55,919 nucleotides of DNA from Candidatus Tectimicrobiota bacterium (lineage in GTDB: Bacteria > UBA8248 > JACPRG01): NCBI GenBank assembly GCA_016190025.1, contig JACPRG010000108.1, positions 1 through 55,919 of the forward strand. The letters are read 5' to 3'. The notes beneath the pieces are model-generated. The model had not been told where the DNA came from and searched no databases. It worked only from the letters and a program-made list of their open reading frames with translations. The translations under genes were made by a program, and so were the position numbers. Each line of letters starts with the position of its first letter. The first letter of the stretch is position 1. Of the stretch, positions 25,396 to 32,572 are shown one piece after another.

Positions 25396-25944
25396 CTATT
25401 TCAGCAGGCGGGACATGAACTTGAAGTCCTCGGTCCCGGCGACCCGCAGGCAGTCGAACACGACGGTTTCGGTGGAGGTGATGACGGCCCCGGCCCGCTC
25501 CATCAGCCGAAGCCCCGTCTCCCAGTTGGAGGGAGTCCGCGAGCAGACGGCGTCGGAGGGGACGTGAACGTCCAGGCCCGATTCCAGGAGGTCGCAGACG
25601 GTCTGGAAGACACAGACGTGCGTCTCGCATCCGGTGACGACGATGTGGCGGGTCCGCTCCGCCGGGATCCGATCCATGAACCCGGAGGCGCCCAGGCAGC
25701 TGAAGGTGTTCTTCTCCAGGGGCTGGAAGCCGGGGAGGGCCTCCCGGATCTCTGGGAGGGTGCGGCCGAGGCCCTTGGGGTATTGCTCCGTCGCCACGGC
25801 GGGAAGCCCCATCCGCGAGGAGAGCGCCAGGAGGATGCCGATGTTCTTGACGGTCCGGCTTCGGACCTCCTCGGCCATGGCGGCCATCAGGCGCTCCTGC
25901 ACGTCCACCACCAGCAGAGCGGTCTCATCGGCCGAAAGGCGCAC
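25396..25944 (-). CDS. Isochorismatase-family cysteine hydrolase
   Basis: The 182-residue alpha/beta protein has the Asp-Lys-Cys triad: D14 in LLVVDVQ, K78 in EKNTFS and C111 in GCETHVCV. The family includes nicotinamidases, N-carbamoylsarcosine amidases and uncharacterised hydrolases; the substrate is not decided. The open frame extends to 26049, but a GTG at 25944 has GGAGGGGG 8 nt upstream and gives the usual N-terminus, while a promoter sits at 26040-26068. It leads the operon with the aldolase, ddl and lipase genes. Confidence 0.88.
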   Translation of the reverse strand: MRLSADETALLVVDVQERLMAAMAEEVRSRTVKNIGILLALSSRMGLPAVATEQYPKGLGRTLPEIREALPGFQPLEKNTFSCLGASGFMDRIPAERTRHIVVTGCETHVCVFQTVCDLLESGLDVHVPSDAVCSRTPSNWETGLRLMERAGAVITSTETVVFDCLRVAGTEDFKFMSRLLK

Positions 25945-26039
25945 GCGGGAAACCCCCTCCCGCTCTTTCCCGTTCATTTCGTTGACCATCCGCCTCGGCG
26001 AGAAATCGGCGTCCTTCCGGTCTCGGGACGTTGCGGCGG

Positions 26040-26068
26040 ATTCTACCACAGGCTCCGCACCCCCTCAA
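26040..26068 (-). promoter_or_regulatory. Sigma-70 promoter of the isochorismatase-aldolase-ddl operon
   Basis: On the minus strand TTGAGG (complement of 26063-26068), 17 nt and TAGAAT (complement of 26040-26045). It supports a start downstream of 26033. Confidence 0.5.
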
Positions 26069-26165
26069 GGCAGCCTCCCCCGCGCCGGCCGAATTTCCGG
26101 AGGGCGCCCTGTAAGGCGGGTCTCGGGGAGAGGCTCCTGGCAGGGGGTGGAAGATGTGAGCCAGG

Positions 26166-26438
26166 TCAGCGCATGAGGTAGTAGATCAACGTGGCGCCGA
26201 GGATCGCGGCCCCGCTCCAGGCCAGACGGCCCTCCAGCCGCTTGGCCCGCCTCCAGTCCTCCGGGCTCTCGTAGCCGGCGAAGGGCTTCCCTTCCTCGGC
26301 GGAGGGCGCCTGGGCCCGTTCCGACCAGTTCCGCAGGCCCGCGTACAAGGCCACCAGGAACAGGTAGATGAGGGCCCCCGGCCTCTTGCCGATGGCCGCG
26401 CTGATCAGCAGACCGAGGAGGACGAGGCAGCCGATCAT
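26166..26438 (-). CDS. Small membrane protein of unknown function
   Basis: The 90-residue product has an N-terminal hydrophobic stretch that could form two close membrane segments (about 1-34), a charged middle (SERAQAPSAEEGK, EDWRRAKRLEGR) and a third segment at the C-terminus (about 72-89). No family is recognised and no good ribosome-binding site precedes the ATG. It lies 69 nt downstream of another small membrane-protein gene on the same strand and may share its promoter. Confidence 0.55.
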   Translation of the reverse strand: MIGCLVLLGLLISAAIGKRPGALIYLFLVALYAGLRNWSERAQAPSAEEGKPFAGYESPEDWRRAKRLEGRLAWSGAAILGATLIYYLMR

Positions 26439-26507
26439 CCGTGGGGGAATCCGTTCCGGGTTGAGGGGGAAGGCTGGCGGCGGGGGGCGGGAGACGGGGG
26501 CGGCGGA

Positions 26508-26771
26508 TCAGCCGCCGGGGGAGGGCCCTTCCTGGGGGCTCGCCGCGTGGGAGGCCCGCTTGGAGCCGAACCGGGCGCGGCGCCTGGGTCCCCCGCCGAT
26601 CACGTGGCCGGTCACCTTGAGGCCCGCCTTGATGAGACAGAGGGCGAGGAGGGCGTCTCCCAGCAGTTCGAGCGGGCCGATCCCGGAAGAGATGAAGGCC
26701 ACGGAGATCAACGTCAGCAGGCCCCAGCCGATGTGGTCGGCGACCCTCCGTTGTCCGGGGGCGACTCCCAT
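26508..26771 (-). CDS. Small membrane protein of unknown function
   Basis: The 87-residue product has two membrane segments (about 15-35 and 38-58) and a basic, polar C-terminal tail (GGGPRRRARFGSKR). The ATG at 26771 is chosen over one 14 codons upstream because GAGGAG lies 7 nt before it. No family is recognised. A strong promoter is found at 26825-26853. Confidence 0.6.
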   Translation of the reverse strand: MGVAPGQRRVADHIGWGLLTLISVAFISSGIGPLELLGDALLALCLIKAGLKVTGHVIGGGPRRRARFGSKRASHAASPQEGPSPGG

Positions 26772-26824
26772 GGGAAAACTCTCCTCAAATGGGACTCCAG
26801 TCCCTTTGCGCATGAATCACGGGG

Positions 26825-26853
26825 AATCTAGGGGGAGGAGCGGGGCGTGTCAA
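26825..26853 (-). promoter_or_regulatory. Sigma-70 promoter of the small membrane-protein genes
   Basis: On the minus strand a perfect TTGACA (complement of 26848-26853), a 17-nt spacer and TAGATT (complement of 26825-26830), the same boxes as the mgtE promoter. Confidence 0.7.
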
Positions 26854-26896
26854 GCGGCCCACCCTCGCCTTTCCCGCGCGCCGCGTCCACCCGGGC

Positions 26897-27325
26897 TCAG
26901 TCTTGGCCCGCCTTGACCCGGCCGGGCGTCAGGGACTGTTTCAGGGGTTTCCCTTTGCGCCTGTAGTGCAGCCGGATCAGGAGGGAAGCGAGCTGCGTGG
27001 CCAGGATGGGATAGAGCCAGACCTGGACCCAGAGCCAGAGCCCCGTGTTCCAGCGCAGGCGCACGGCGTCCCAGAACCCGATCCGGTTCACAATGGCCAC
27101 GTTCCGCATGCCGTAGTAGATGCCTGCGGCGCAGAGAATGGTCCAGCAGACGCCGAAGATCGTGAAGAGCCTGACGTAGAAGCCTCCGCCCTGGAACCGG
27201 GTCCAAGGGGAAAGGGGCGGGTAGATGGGGGGCTCCCCCACGTAGGGCCACTGGGAATCCTGCTTGCCGTTGGTCGAGACCTCGGCGTGCTGACGGATCC
27301 GGTCGCCGTTCAAGGGGTCCGACAC
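26897..27325 (-). CDS. Two-segment membrane protein of unknown function
   Basis: The 142-residue product has a polar N-terminus, one membrane segment around residues 50-70 (LFTIFGVCWTILCAAGIYYG), a second around 95-118, and a basic tail (HYRRKGKPLK). It starts with GTG behind GGAG, 3 nt after the MBL hydrolase stop, so it is co-transcribed with that gene. The family is not recognised. Confidence 0.65.
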   Translation of the reverse strand: MSDPLNGDRIRQHAEVSTNGKQDSQWPYVGEPPIYPPLSPWTRFQGGGFYVRLFTIFGVCWTILCAAGIYYGMRNVAIVNRIGFWDAVRLRWNTGLWLWVQVWLYPILATQLASLLIRLHYRRKGKPLKQSLTPGRVKAGQD

Positions 27326-27328
27326 CGG

Positions 27329-27970
27329 CTAGGACTCCAGCCAGAGGACGTCGCCGCAGACGGGGCCGCTTCGGTCCTTGGACGCGAAGACGGCGTATTC
27401 CTTCTTCGACTCCCCCACGGTGGTGTTGTCGCCGTGCCCGGGGTAGAGGACCGTCTCGTCCGGAAGGGTGTAGACCCGCTTGCGGATGTTTTCCACCAGC
27501 CGCTCGAAGGCCTTGGGGCTGTTGGTCCGTCCCGGCCCTCCTGGGAAAACGGCGTCGCCGACGATGCAGTGGCCCGGGAGCAGGAAGGCCATCCCCGCCG
27601 GGGAATGCCCCGGCCCGGCCAGGAACGCCTCGACCTCGCACTGCCCGAACGGGATGCGGTCCCCGTCGTGGATCTCGAAGTCGGCCCGGACCCCGAAGTG
27701 CCCGGCCTCCTCGGGGTGGATGCCCACCGGCGCGCCCGTGGCCCGCCGCAGCTCCTCCAGCGCCTGGACGTGGTCGCTGTGGCAGTGCGTCAGCAGGATG
27801 GAGCGGACCTTCGTCCCCTCGGCGACCTTCAGGATCGTGTCCGCCTCGAAGGAGGCGTCCACGATGACGCTCTCCTCCGTCTTCTTGCACACCAGGACAT
27901 AGATGTTGTTCCCGAATCCGCCGACCCGGACTTTCTTGAGGAGGGCGACTCCCGCGTCGATCGTTTCCAT
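27329..27970 (-). CDS. MBL-fold metallo-hydrolase (glyoxalase II-like)
   Basis: The 213-residue product carries the metallo-beta-lactamase metal motif THCHSDH (H62, H64, D66, H67), then GPGHSPAGM, VGDAVF with the bridging aspartate, and LYPGHGDNTT near the C-terminus. This pattern fits thioester hydrolases of the glyoxalase II/persulfide-dioxygenase-like group. The frame is open upstream to 28186, but the METIDAG start at 27970 is preferred because a promoter-like pair covers the ATG at 28045. It is divergent from hisC. Confidence 0.85.
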   Translation of the reverse strand: METIDAGVALLKKVRVGGFGNNIYVLVCKKTEESVIVDASFEADTILKVAEGTKVRSILLTHCHSDHVQALEELRRATGAPVGIHPEEAGHFGVRADFEIHDGDRIPFGQCEVEAFLAGPGHSPAGMAFLLPGHCIVGDAVFPGGPGRTNSPKAFERLVENIRKRVYTLPDETVLYPGHGDNTTVGESKKEYAVFASKDRSGPVCGDVLWLES

Positions 27971-28043
27971 GCCTTGGGTGACTCCAGCTTCGGGTCTTGA
28001 GGCCGCCGGACTTTCGGGGTCGTGGCAGAAGTCTGAATACTTC

Positions 28044-28072
28044 ATGCTAGCATCATGCTCCCGCCCGCGCAA
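28044..28072 (-). promoter_or_regulatory. Weak candidate promoter of the MBL hydrolase gene
   Basis: On the minus strand TTGCGC (complement of 28067-28072), 17 nt and TAGCAT (complement of 28044-28049); each box matches consensus at four of six positions. Confidence 0.3.
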
Positions 28073-28155
28073 GGCGGGCCGGATATAATGGCGCCTGGAG
28101 AAGTCCAGCGATGCCTCGCTTTTCCCGTTCTCCGGCCGATGGTCGAGGAAAACCG

Positions 28156-29307
28156 ATGGAAATTTCCCCTTCCTCCCGTGACGCATCCCTTGACGACGCG
28201 GAGATGGACGAGCGGGTGGCCCGACTGCTGCGCGAAGGGATCGGCGGGCTGGAGGACTACGTTCCGGGACGCTCGATCGAAGAGGTAAAGGCCGAGTTCG
28301 GTCTGGAGGCGGTGGAAAAGATGGCGAGCAACGAGAACCCGCTGGGCCCCTCGCCCCTCGCCGTGGAGGCCGCGCGCGAGGCCCTGGCGGCCTCTCACCT
28401 CTATCCCGACGGAAGCGCCGGGTCGCTCCGAGCCGCCCTGGCGCGCCGCTTCGGCCTGAAGCCCGGGAACTTCTTCGTCGGAAACGGCGCCGACGATGTT
28501 CTTCAGAACCTTGCGCGGGCCTTCGTGAACCAGGGGGAGGAATGCGTCATCCCCTTTCCTTTCTTTCATCCCTATACGACGGTGACGCAGGTCATGGGCG
28601 GCGTCCCGGTGTACAGCCCCCTGCGGGGATGCCGCGTCGACCTGTCGGACGTCCGCGCGCGCGTCACGGAGCGGACGAAGCTCCTCTTCCTGTGCAACCC
28701 CAACAACCCCACGGGGACGGTGTTCCGGCGGGCCGAGTTCGACCCTTTTCTGCGGGACCTGCCCCGCTCGGCCATCGTGGTCCTCGATGAGGCGTACCTG
28801 GATTTCTGCGGGGCGAATGACGTGCCCCGGAGCGAGTCGTATATTCAGGGGGGGGAGGCGCTGGTCGTCGGGGTGCGGACCTTCTCCAAGGTGTATGGAC
28901 TGGCGGGCCTTCGGATCGGCTACGGGATGGCCCGGCCCGCAGTCATCCGCGCCCTCCACCGGACGAAGGACCCCTTCAACGTCTCCCGGCCCGCGCTGGC
29001 CGCGGCCCAGGCCGCCCTGGAGGACGAGGCGTTCCGCCGGCAGTCCGTCCGGGTGGTTCACGAGGGCAAGCGCCGGCTTTACGAGGGGCTTGGGCGGCTG
29101 GGGGTCGAGTACGTCCCGACGGAGGCGAACTTCGTGTTGATCCACCTGGGGCCGCAGGCGCCCCGGATGGCGCGCGACCTGATGGCCAGGGGGATCATCG
29201 TGCGGCCCTGCGCGTCCTTCGGCTGGAAAGAGCACGTCCGTGTGACGGTGGGCTCGCCCGGTCAGAACGAAAAGTTCCTGGCGGCATTGGCGGCCGTGCT
29301 TGCGTGA
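28156..29307 (+). CDS. hisC: Histidinol-phosphate aminotransferase
   Basis: This 383-residue class I/II PLP aminotransferase converts imidazole acetol phosphate to histidinol phosphate. It has the HisC-like MASNENPLGPSP, NPNNPTGT and DEAYLDFCG segments and the PLP lysine K245 in TFSKVYGLAGLRIGYG. The ATG at 28156 is preceded by GAGGAAAA; the frame is open 15 codons further upstream without such support. It is isolated from other his genes, so a related specificity (aromatic amino acids) cannot be excluded. A universal stress protein gene follows. Confidence 0.9.
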   Translation: MEISPSSRDASLDDAEMDERVARLLREGIGGLEDYVPGRSIEEVKAEFGLEAVEKMASNENPLGPSPLAVEAAREALAASHLYPDGSAGSLRAALARRFGLKPGNFFVGNGADDVLQNLARAFVNQGEECVIPFPFFHPYTTVTQVMGGVPVYSPLRGCRVDLSDVRARVTERTKLLFLCNPNNPTGTVFRRAEFDPFLRDLPRSAIVVLDEAYLDFCGANDVPRSESYIQGGEALVVGVRTFSKVYGLAGLRIGYGMARPAVIRALHRTKDPFNVSRPALAAAQAALEDEAFRRQSVRVVHEGKRRLYEGLGRLGVEYVPTEANFVLIHLGPQAPRMARDLMARGIIVRPCASFGWKEHVRVTVGSPGQNEKFLAALAAVLA

Positions 29308-29353
29308 CTCCGGCGGACGCCGGGAAGACCGAGGGGGATTTGGAGACTCAGCC

Positions 29354-29827
29354 ATGCATTTTGAGCTCTCGAAGGTTCTGGTCCCCGTCAGCTTTTCGCC
29401 CGGCTCGAAGCGGGCCCTGGAGGTGGGGAGCGCCCTGGCCGAGAGTTGCGGCGCCGACCTCCTCGTCCTTCACGTGATTCACGACCCCTTCGGCACGGAG
29501 GGCCTTCACCTGCCCTTCGTGTACGTGAAGCAACAGGAGTGGGAGAGGCATCGAAAGAAGGTCACGGAGGAGCTTCACGAGCTCATCCGCGAAAAGGAGG
29601 AGCTCGGGCTGAGCGTGAAGGAACTCGTCGCGGAGGGAGAGCCGACCCAGAAGATTCTGGAGGTCATTCAGGAAGAGGGCGTGGACCTTCTGGTCCTCCA
29701 CCATCATCCCGCCGGGTGGCTGGATCGGCTCCTGACCGGCCACGACCCCCGCCGCCTCGTCGAGCGCGCGCCCTGCCACGTCCTCATGGTCCACGCGCCG
29801 CAGGTGGCCGGAGAGGAGAGCGGGTGA
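29354..29827 (+). CDS. Universal stress protein (UspA family)
   Basis: This 157-residue protein has the Usp fold: N-terminal VLVPVSFSPGSKRAL, the VLHVIHDP strand, and C-terminal HHHPAGWLDRLLTG and APCHVLMVH segments. The glycine-rich ATP-binding loop of the family (G2xG9xGS/T) is only partly kept (GHD in place of GSV), so ATP binding is uncertain. The ATG at 29354 follows GGAG by about 8 nt. It lies 46 nt after hisC on the same strand. Confidence 0.85.
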   Translation: MHFELSKVLVPVSFSPGSKRALEVGSALAESCGADLLVLHVIHDPFGTEGLHLPFVYVKQQEWERHRKKVTEELHELIREKEELGLSVKELVAEGEPTQKILEVIQEEGVDLLVLHHHPAGWLDRLLTGHDPRRLVERAPCHVLMVHAPQVAGEESG

Positions 29828-29857
29828 CCTTTCCCGCGGGCCGCCTCCCGAGCCCTC

Positions 29858-31204
29858 TCAGTGGCGAAGGCGGCCCCCCGAGCCTTTCTCCGCCAGGACT
29901 TCTCCGTCCTGAGCGGCCACCTTCCCGCCCTTGATGGTCGCGACCGGCCAGCCTTTCAGGCGCATGCCCTCGTAGACGGAAAAGTCGGATTTCGAGGCGA
30001 TGTCTTGCCAGCGGACCGTCCGCTCCTTCTCCAGGTCCGCCAGGACGATGTCCGCGTCGCTGCCGACCCGGAGCGCCCCCTTTCTGGGGAACCACCCGAA
30101 GGCCCGGGCGGGGTTGGCCGTGACCTTGGCGATCAAAAAATCCAGCGGCAGCTTGCGCCTGTGGTGCCCCTCGTGGAGCAGCAGGGGAAGGAGGGTGCCG
30201 TAGCCCGGGAATCCCGTGATGGCCTCCCGCCAGCCGCCCGTCTTCTGGTCCAGGGTGCGGGGGAGGTTGTCCGTCCCCAGGGTATCGATCCGGCCGGCGG
30301 CGAGTCCCTCCCAGAGAGCCTCCCCGTGGGATTTCTCCCGGACGGGCGGGGCGATCTTGGCGAGGAGCCCGGCGGGAGAGTCTTCCGTGAGGATGAGGTG
30401 GTGGGGCGTGGTCTCCACGATGAGGTCCGGCATCTCCGGCCTCAGGCGGGCGACCGTCTCCAGGCCGTCTTTCGACGAGAGGTGGACGATGTAGAGCCGG
30501 GCGCCCGCGGCCTGGGCCAGGCGCGCGGCGGTCTCGACGGCCAGAGCCTCGGCCAGGGGCGGGTGGCTCGCCGTGTAGCGCCTGAGGTCGGAGCCCTCCC
30601 AGGGCGCGGAGGCCACCCACTCGGTCTCCCGGTCCACAAGGGACTTGCTCTCGGCGTGGACGCAGGCGACGGCGTCCTTCCCCAAGGCCGCGATCTCCCG
30701 GAAACCCTGGAACAGCAGGCCCTCGTCCGCGGTCTTCAGGCCCGGCACCCCCCACATGTAGAACTTGAACGACCGGATGCCCAGGGCCACGGCGTAACGC
30801 GGGATCTCTCCGGCCTCCTCCTCGTCGCCGATGTTGACGTGGAAGAAGACGTCGGCGAAGGAGGCGCGCTCGACCTCGCGGGCGCGCTCCGGGACCCCGC
30901 CGGGAAAGGGGCCTTCCGTCCGGACGAAGACCCCCACGGTCGTGACGCCGCCCCTCAGCGCCGCCCGGGTCTCGGTTTCGCAGTCTGCGGCGAAGTCCCC
31001 GGTGAGTCCCATGTGGCCGTGGGGATCGACGAGGCCCGGCAGGACGTGAAGGCCCGAGGCGTCCAGCCGCCTCCGGGCGGGCGGGAGCGACCCCTCCTGT
31101 CCGATGGCGACGATTCTTCCTTGATGAAGGGCCAGGCCCGCCCGGAGGGTCCCCCTGCCGGGGAAGACCAGCCGGCCCCCGTCGATGCGGAGGTCCGCTT
31201 TCAA
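29858..31204 (-). CDS. Dihydroorotase/hydantoinase-family amidohydrolase
   Basis: This 448-residue cyclic amidohydrolase has a complete binuclear metal site: H62 and H64 (DPHGHMG), carboxylated lysine K147 (SFKFYMWG), H183 (CVHAES), H241 (IVHLSS) and D312 (LGTDN). It could be a dihydroorotase, allantoinase or hydantoinase; family sequence alone does not decide. No other pyrimidine-synthesis gene is nearby. It starts with TTG behind AAAGG and is the last gene of the operon receiver-peroxiredoxin-membrane peptide-amidohydrolase. Confidence 0.88.
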   Translation of the reverse strand: MKADLRIDGGRLVFPGRGTLRAGLALHQGRIVAIGQEGSLPPARRRLDASGLHVLPGLVDPHGHMGLTGDFAADCETETRAALRGGVTTVGVFVRTEGPFPGGVPERAREVERASFADVFFHVNIGDEEEAGEIPRYAVALGIRSFKFYMWGVPGLKTADEGLLFQGFREIAALGKDAVACVHAESKSLVDRETEWVASAPWEGSDLRRYTASHPPLAEALAVETAARLAQAAGARLYIVHLSSKDGLETVARLRPEMPDLIVETTPHHLILTEDSPAGLLAKIAPPVREKSHGEALWEGLAAGRIDTLGTDNLPRTLDQKTGGWREAITGFPGYGTLLPLLLHEGHHRRKLPLDFLIAKVTANPARAFGWFPRKGALRVGSDADIVLADLEKERTVRWQDIASKSDFSVYEGMRLKGWPVATIKGGKVAAQDGEVLAEKGSGGRLRH

Positions 31205-31214
31205 GATTGGCCTT

Positions 31215-31448
31215 TCAGGAGTGTCCGGAGCGCCGGGACCAGTAGAAGAGTCCGATGATGATCAGGGGGATCAGCAGGATGGCCAGGGCGGCCAGGGCGG
31301 CCTGAAGGGGCGTGGCGGAGACGAGGGGCCTGTCCATCTTGTCGAAGATCTCCGCCGGGTCGGCCAGCTCGTGGTGGGCCGAGAGCCGGCCCGCGCGGCC
31401 CCACAGGTCCGCCGCGAGGCCGAGCAGCCGGGCCGCGAGCCCCGTCAT
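31215..31448 (-). CDS. Small single-pass membrane protein
   Basis: The 77-residue product has an amphipathic N-terminal half (GLAARLLGLAADLWGRAG) and one strong C-terminal membrane segment (about 48-68) ending in WSRRSGHS. Its ATG overlaps the peroxiredoxin stop (31445-31448, ATGA), and the amidohydrolase follows 10 nt after its own stop. No family is recognised. The tight coupling argues that it is real and functions with its neighbours. Confidence 0.6.
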   Translation of the reverse strand: MTGLAARLLGLAADLWGRAGRLSAHHELADPAEIFDKMDRPLVSATPLQAALAALAILLIPLIIIGLFYWSRRSGHS

Positions 31449-32020
31449 CCCTTCTTCCCCTCGATCGCCCTCAGCTCTTTCAGCAGCGCCTCGTTGGGAA
31501 GGAGGCGGCCGGGCTGAGGCTCCACGTGCTTGAAGCGGACGATCCCCTTCTTGTCGATGATGAACCAGGAGCGGACGGCCAGGTCCCGCTTGGGGTTCTT
31601 GACCCCGTATTTCCGGATGGCGTCCATCCTGAAGTCGCTCAGCAGGGGGAATTCCAGCTTCAGCATCTGGGCGAAGATGGCCTGGGAGTGGGGGACGTTC
31701 GCGCTGACCCCCAGGATCTCGGCATCGAGCGCCTGGAATTTTGGGTAGTCAGACTGACTCGCCGTGAACTCGGCCACTCACCCAGGGGTGAAGTCGAGGA
31801 CGTAGAACTGGAGGACGACGTTCTTCTTCCCCCGGTAGTCGCTGAGCGAAACGGGCTTGCCGGCCGTGCTTTGCAGGCGGAAGTCCGGGGCCGGCTGGCC
31901 CACCTCGACGGCGGACGCGGGGGCGACGCCCAACGCCCCCGCGCCCAGGAGAGCGGCGAGGAGCGCCGCTGCGCCCAGGCACGTTTTTCGAGATTTCCGG
32001 TGGAACGCAAGGGGTTTCAT
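31445..32020 (-). CDS. Selenocysteine-containing peroxiredoxin (AhpC/TSA family), exported
   Basis: The 191-residue product is read through an in-frame TGA at 31778-31780. The upstream part has an export signal, then the thioredoxin-fold start [21 protein letters not shown] and FYVLDFTPG. The TGA falls exactly where the peroxidatic cysteine of the TxxC motif belongs (T78-P-G-Sec81). The same frame continues [25 protein letters not shown], with the conserved active-site R150 in [10 protein letters not shown]. No other cysteine follows, so it would be a 1-Sec enzyme reducing peroxides outside the cytoplasm. A SECIS-like hairpin follows the TGA. Flanking ATGA overlaps on both sides fit one intact gene. 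The alternative, a pseudogene, is less likely. Confidence 0.85.
31747..31780 (-). promoter_or_regulatory. UGA selenocysteine codon and SECIS-like hairpin of the peroxiredoxin
   Basis: On the minus strand the TGA (31778-31780) is followed after 18 nt by the hairpin AGTCA-GTC-TGACT (31759 down to 31747), with a further GG/CC pairing outside a small internal loop. The three-base loop begins with GU and lies about 23 nt from the TGA, within the range known for bacterial SECIS elements read by SelB. Confidence 0.7.
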
Positions 32021-32412
32021 GATTGGGCTCCCTCCTCCGCCCGGGCCGCCTCGGCGCAGGACCGGAGGACTTCAGGCAGGACCTGGACGAACTCAGACCT
32101 CGGCATCGCCTCGTCGATGCCCGCCTGGTTCGCCGCGGCCAGCGTGTGCGTGTGGGTGTGGCGGCAAAAACCGATGACCCGGATGTGCCTCAGCCGGCCG
32201 TCGGCCTTGAAGGTCCGGATGAGGTCCACGGCGTCGCCGCCCACCGAGTCCAGGTCCAGGATGACCAGGGGCGGCTCGGCCCTCCGACTCGCCTCCAGGA
32301 CCCGGCCGCAGTCCGGCAGGCACTGGAGGGGGACGCCCGCCCGCCGGGCTGCGGCGTCGATCTTGGCGGAGAAGAACAGGTCGTTCACGCCCGCCAGCAC
32401 CGGGTTCGTCAT
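32017..32412 (-). CDS. Receiver-like domain protein (degenerate response regulator)
   Basis: The 131-residue product folds like a CheY receiver: VILDLDS holds the usual phospho-acceptor aspartate region, and IRVIGFCRH ends the fourth strand. The conserved lysine of the last strand is not seen (MPRSEF at that place), and the acidic pair near the N-terminus is absent, so phosphorylation is doubtful. There is no output domain. A run of alternating His-Thr (HTHTHT) reflects a GTGTGC-like simple repeat. It leads the operon and overlaps the peroxiredoxin start by 4 nt. Confidence 0.7.
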   Translation of the reverse strand: MTNPVLAGVNDLFFSAKIDAAARRAGVPLQCLPDCGRVLEASRRAEPPLVILDLDSVGGDAVDLIRTFKADGRLRHIRVIGFCRHTHTHTLAAANQAGIDEAMPRSEFVQVLPEVLRSCAEAARAEEGAQS

Positions 32413-32486
32413 CGCTTGCGGCTCCCTCGCCGTAGGGTTAGATGCGCGGGAGGAAAGGGCCGCGAGTCCCTCCCACTCTTTACTCT

Positions 32487-32515
32487 ATCATAAGCCACGG
32501 GGGGCGACGCCGCAA
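32487..32515 (-). promoter_or_regulatory. Candidate promoter of the receiver-peroxiredoxin operon
   Basis: On the minus strand TTGCGG (complement of 32510-32515), 17 nt and TATGAT (complement of 32487-32492). The -10 is good and the -35 weak, about 75 nt upstream of the ATG. Confidence 0.4.
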
Positions 32516-32572
32516 TGGGAGGGGAGGCGGGGGCGCCGTGCCCTGCGGGGGTTGAATCCGGAGGCGGGCCGT

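Noticed and set aside
28084..28089. TATAAT as the -10 of a hisC promoter
   Set aside because: No -35-like hexamer lies 16-18 nt upstream.
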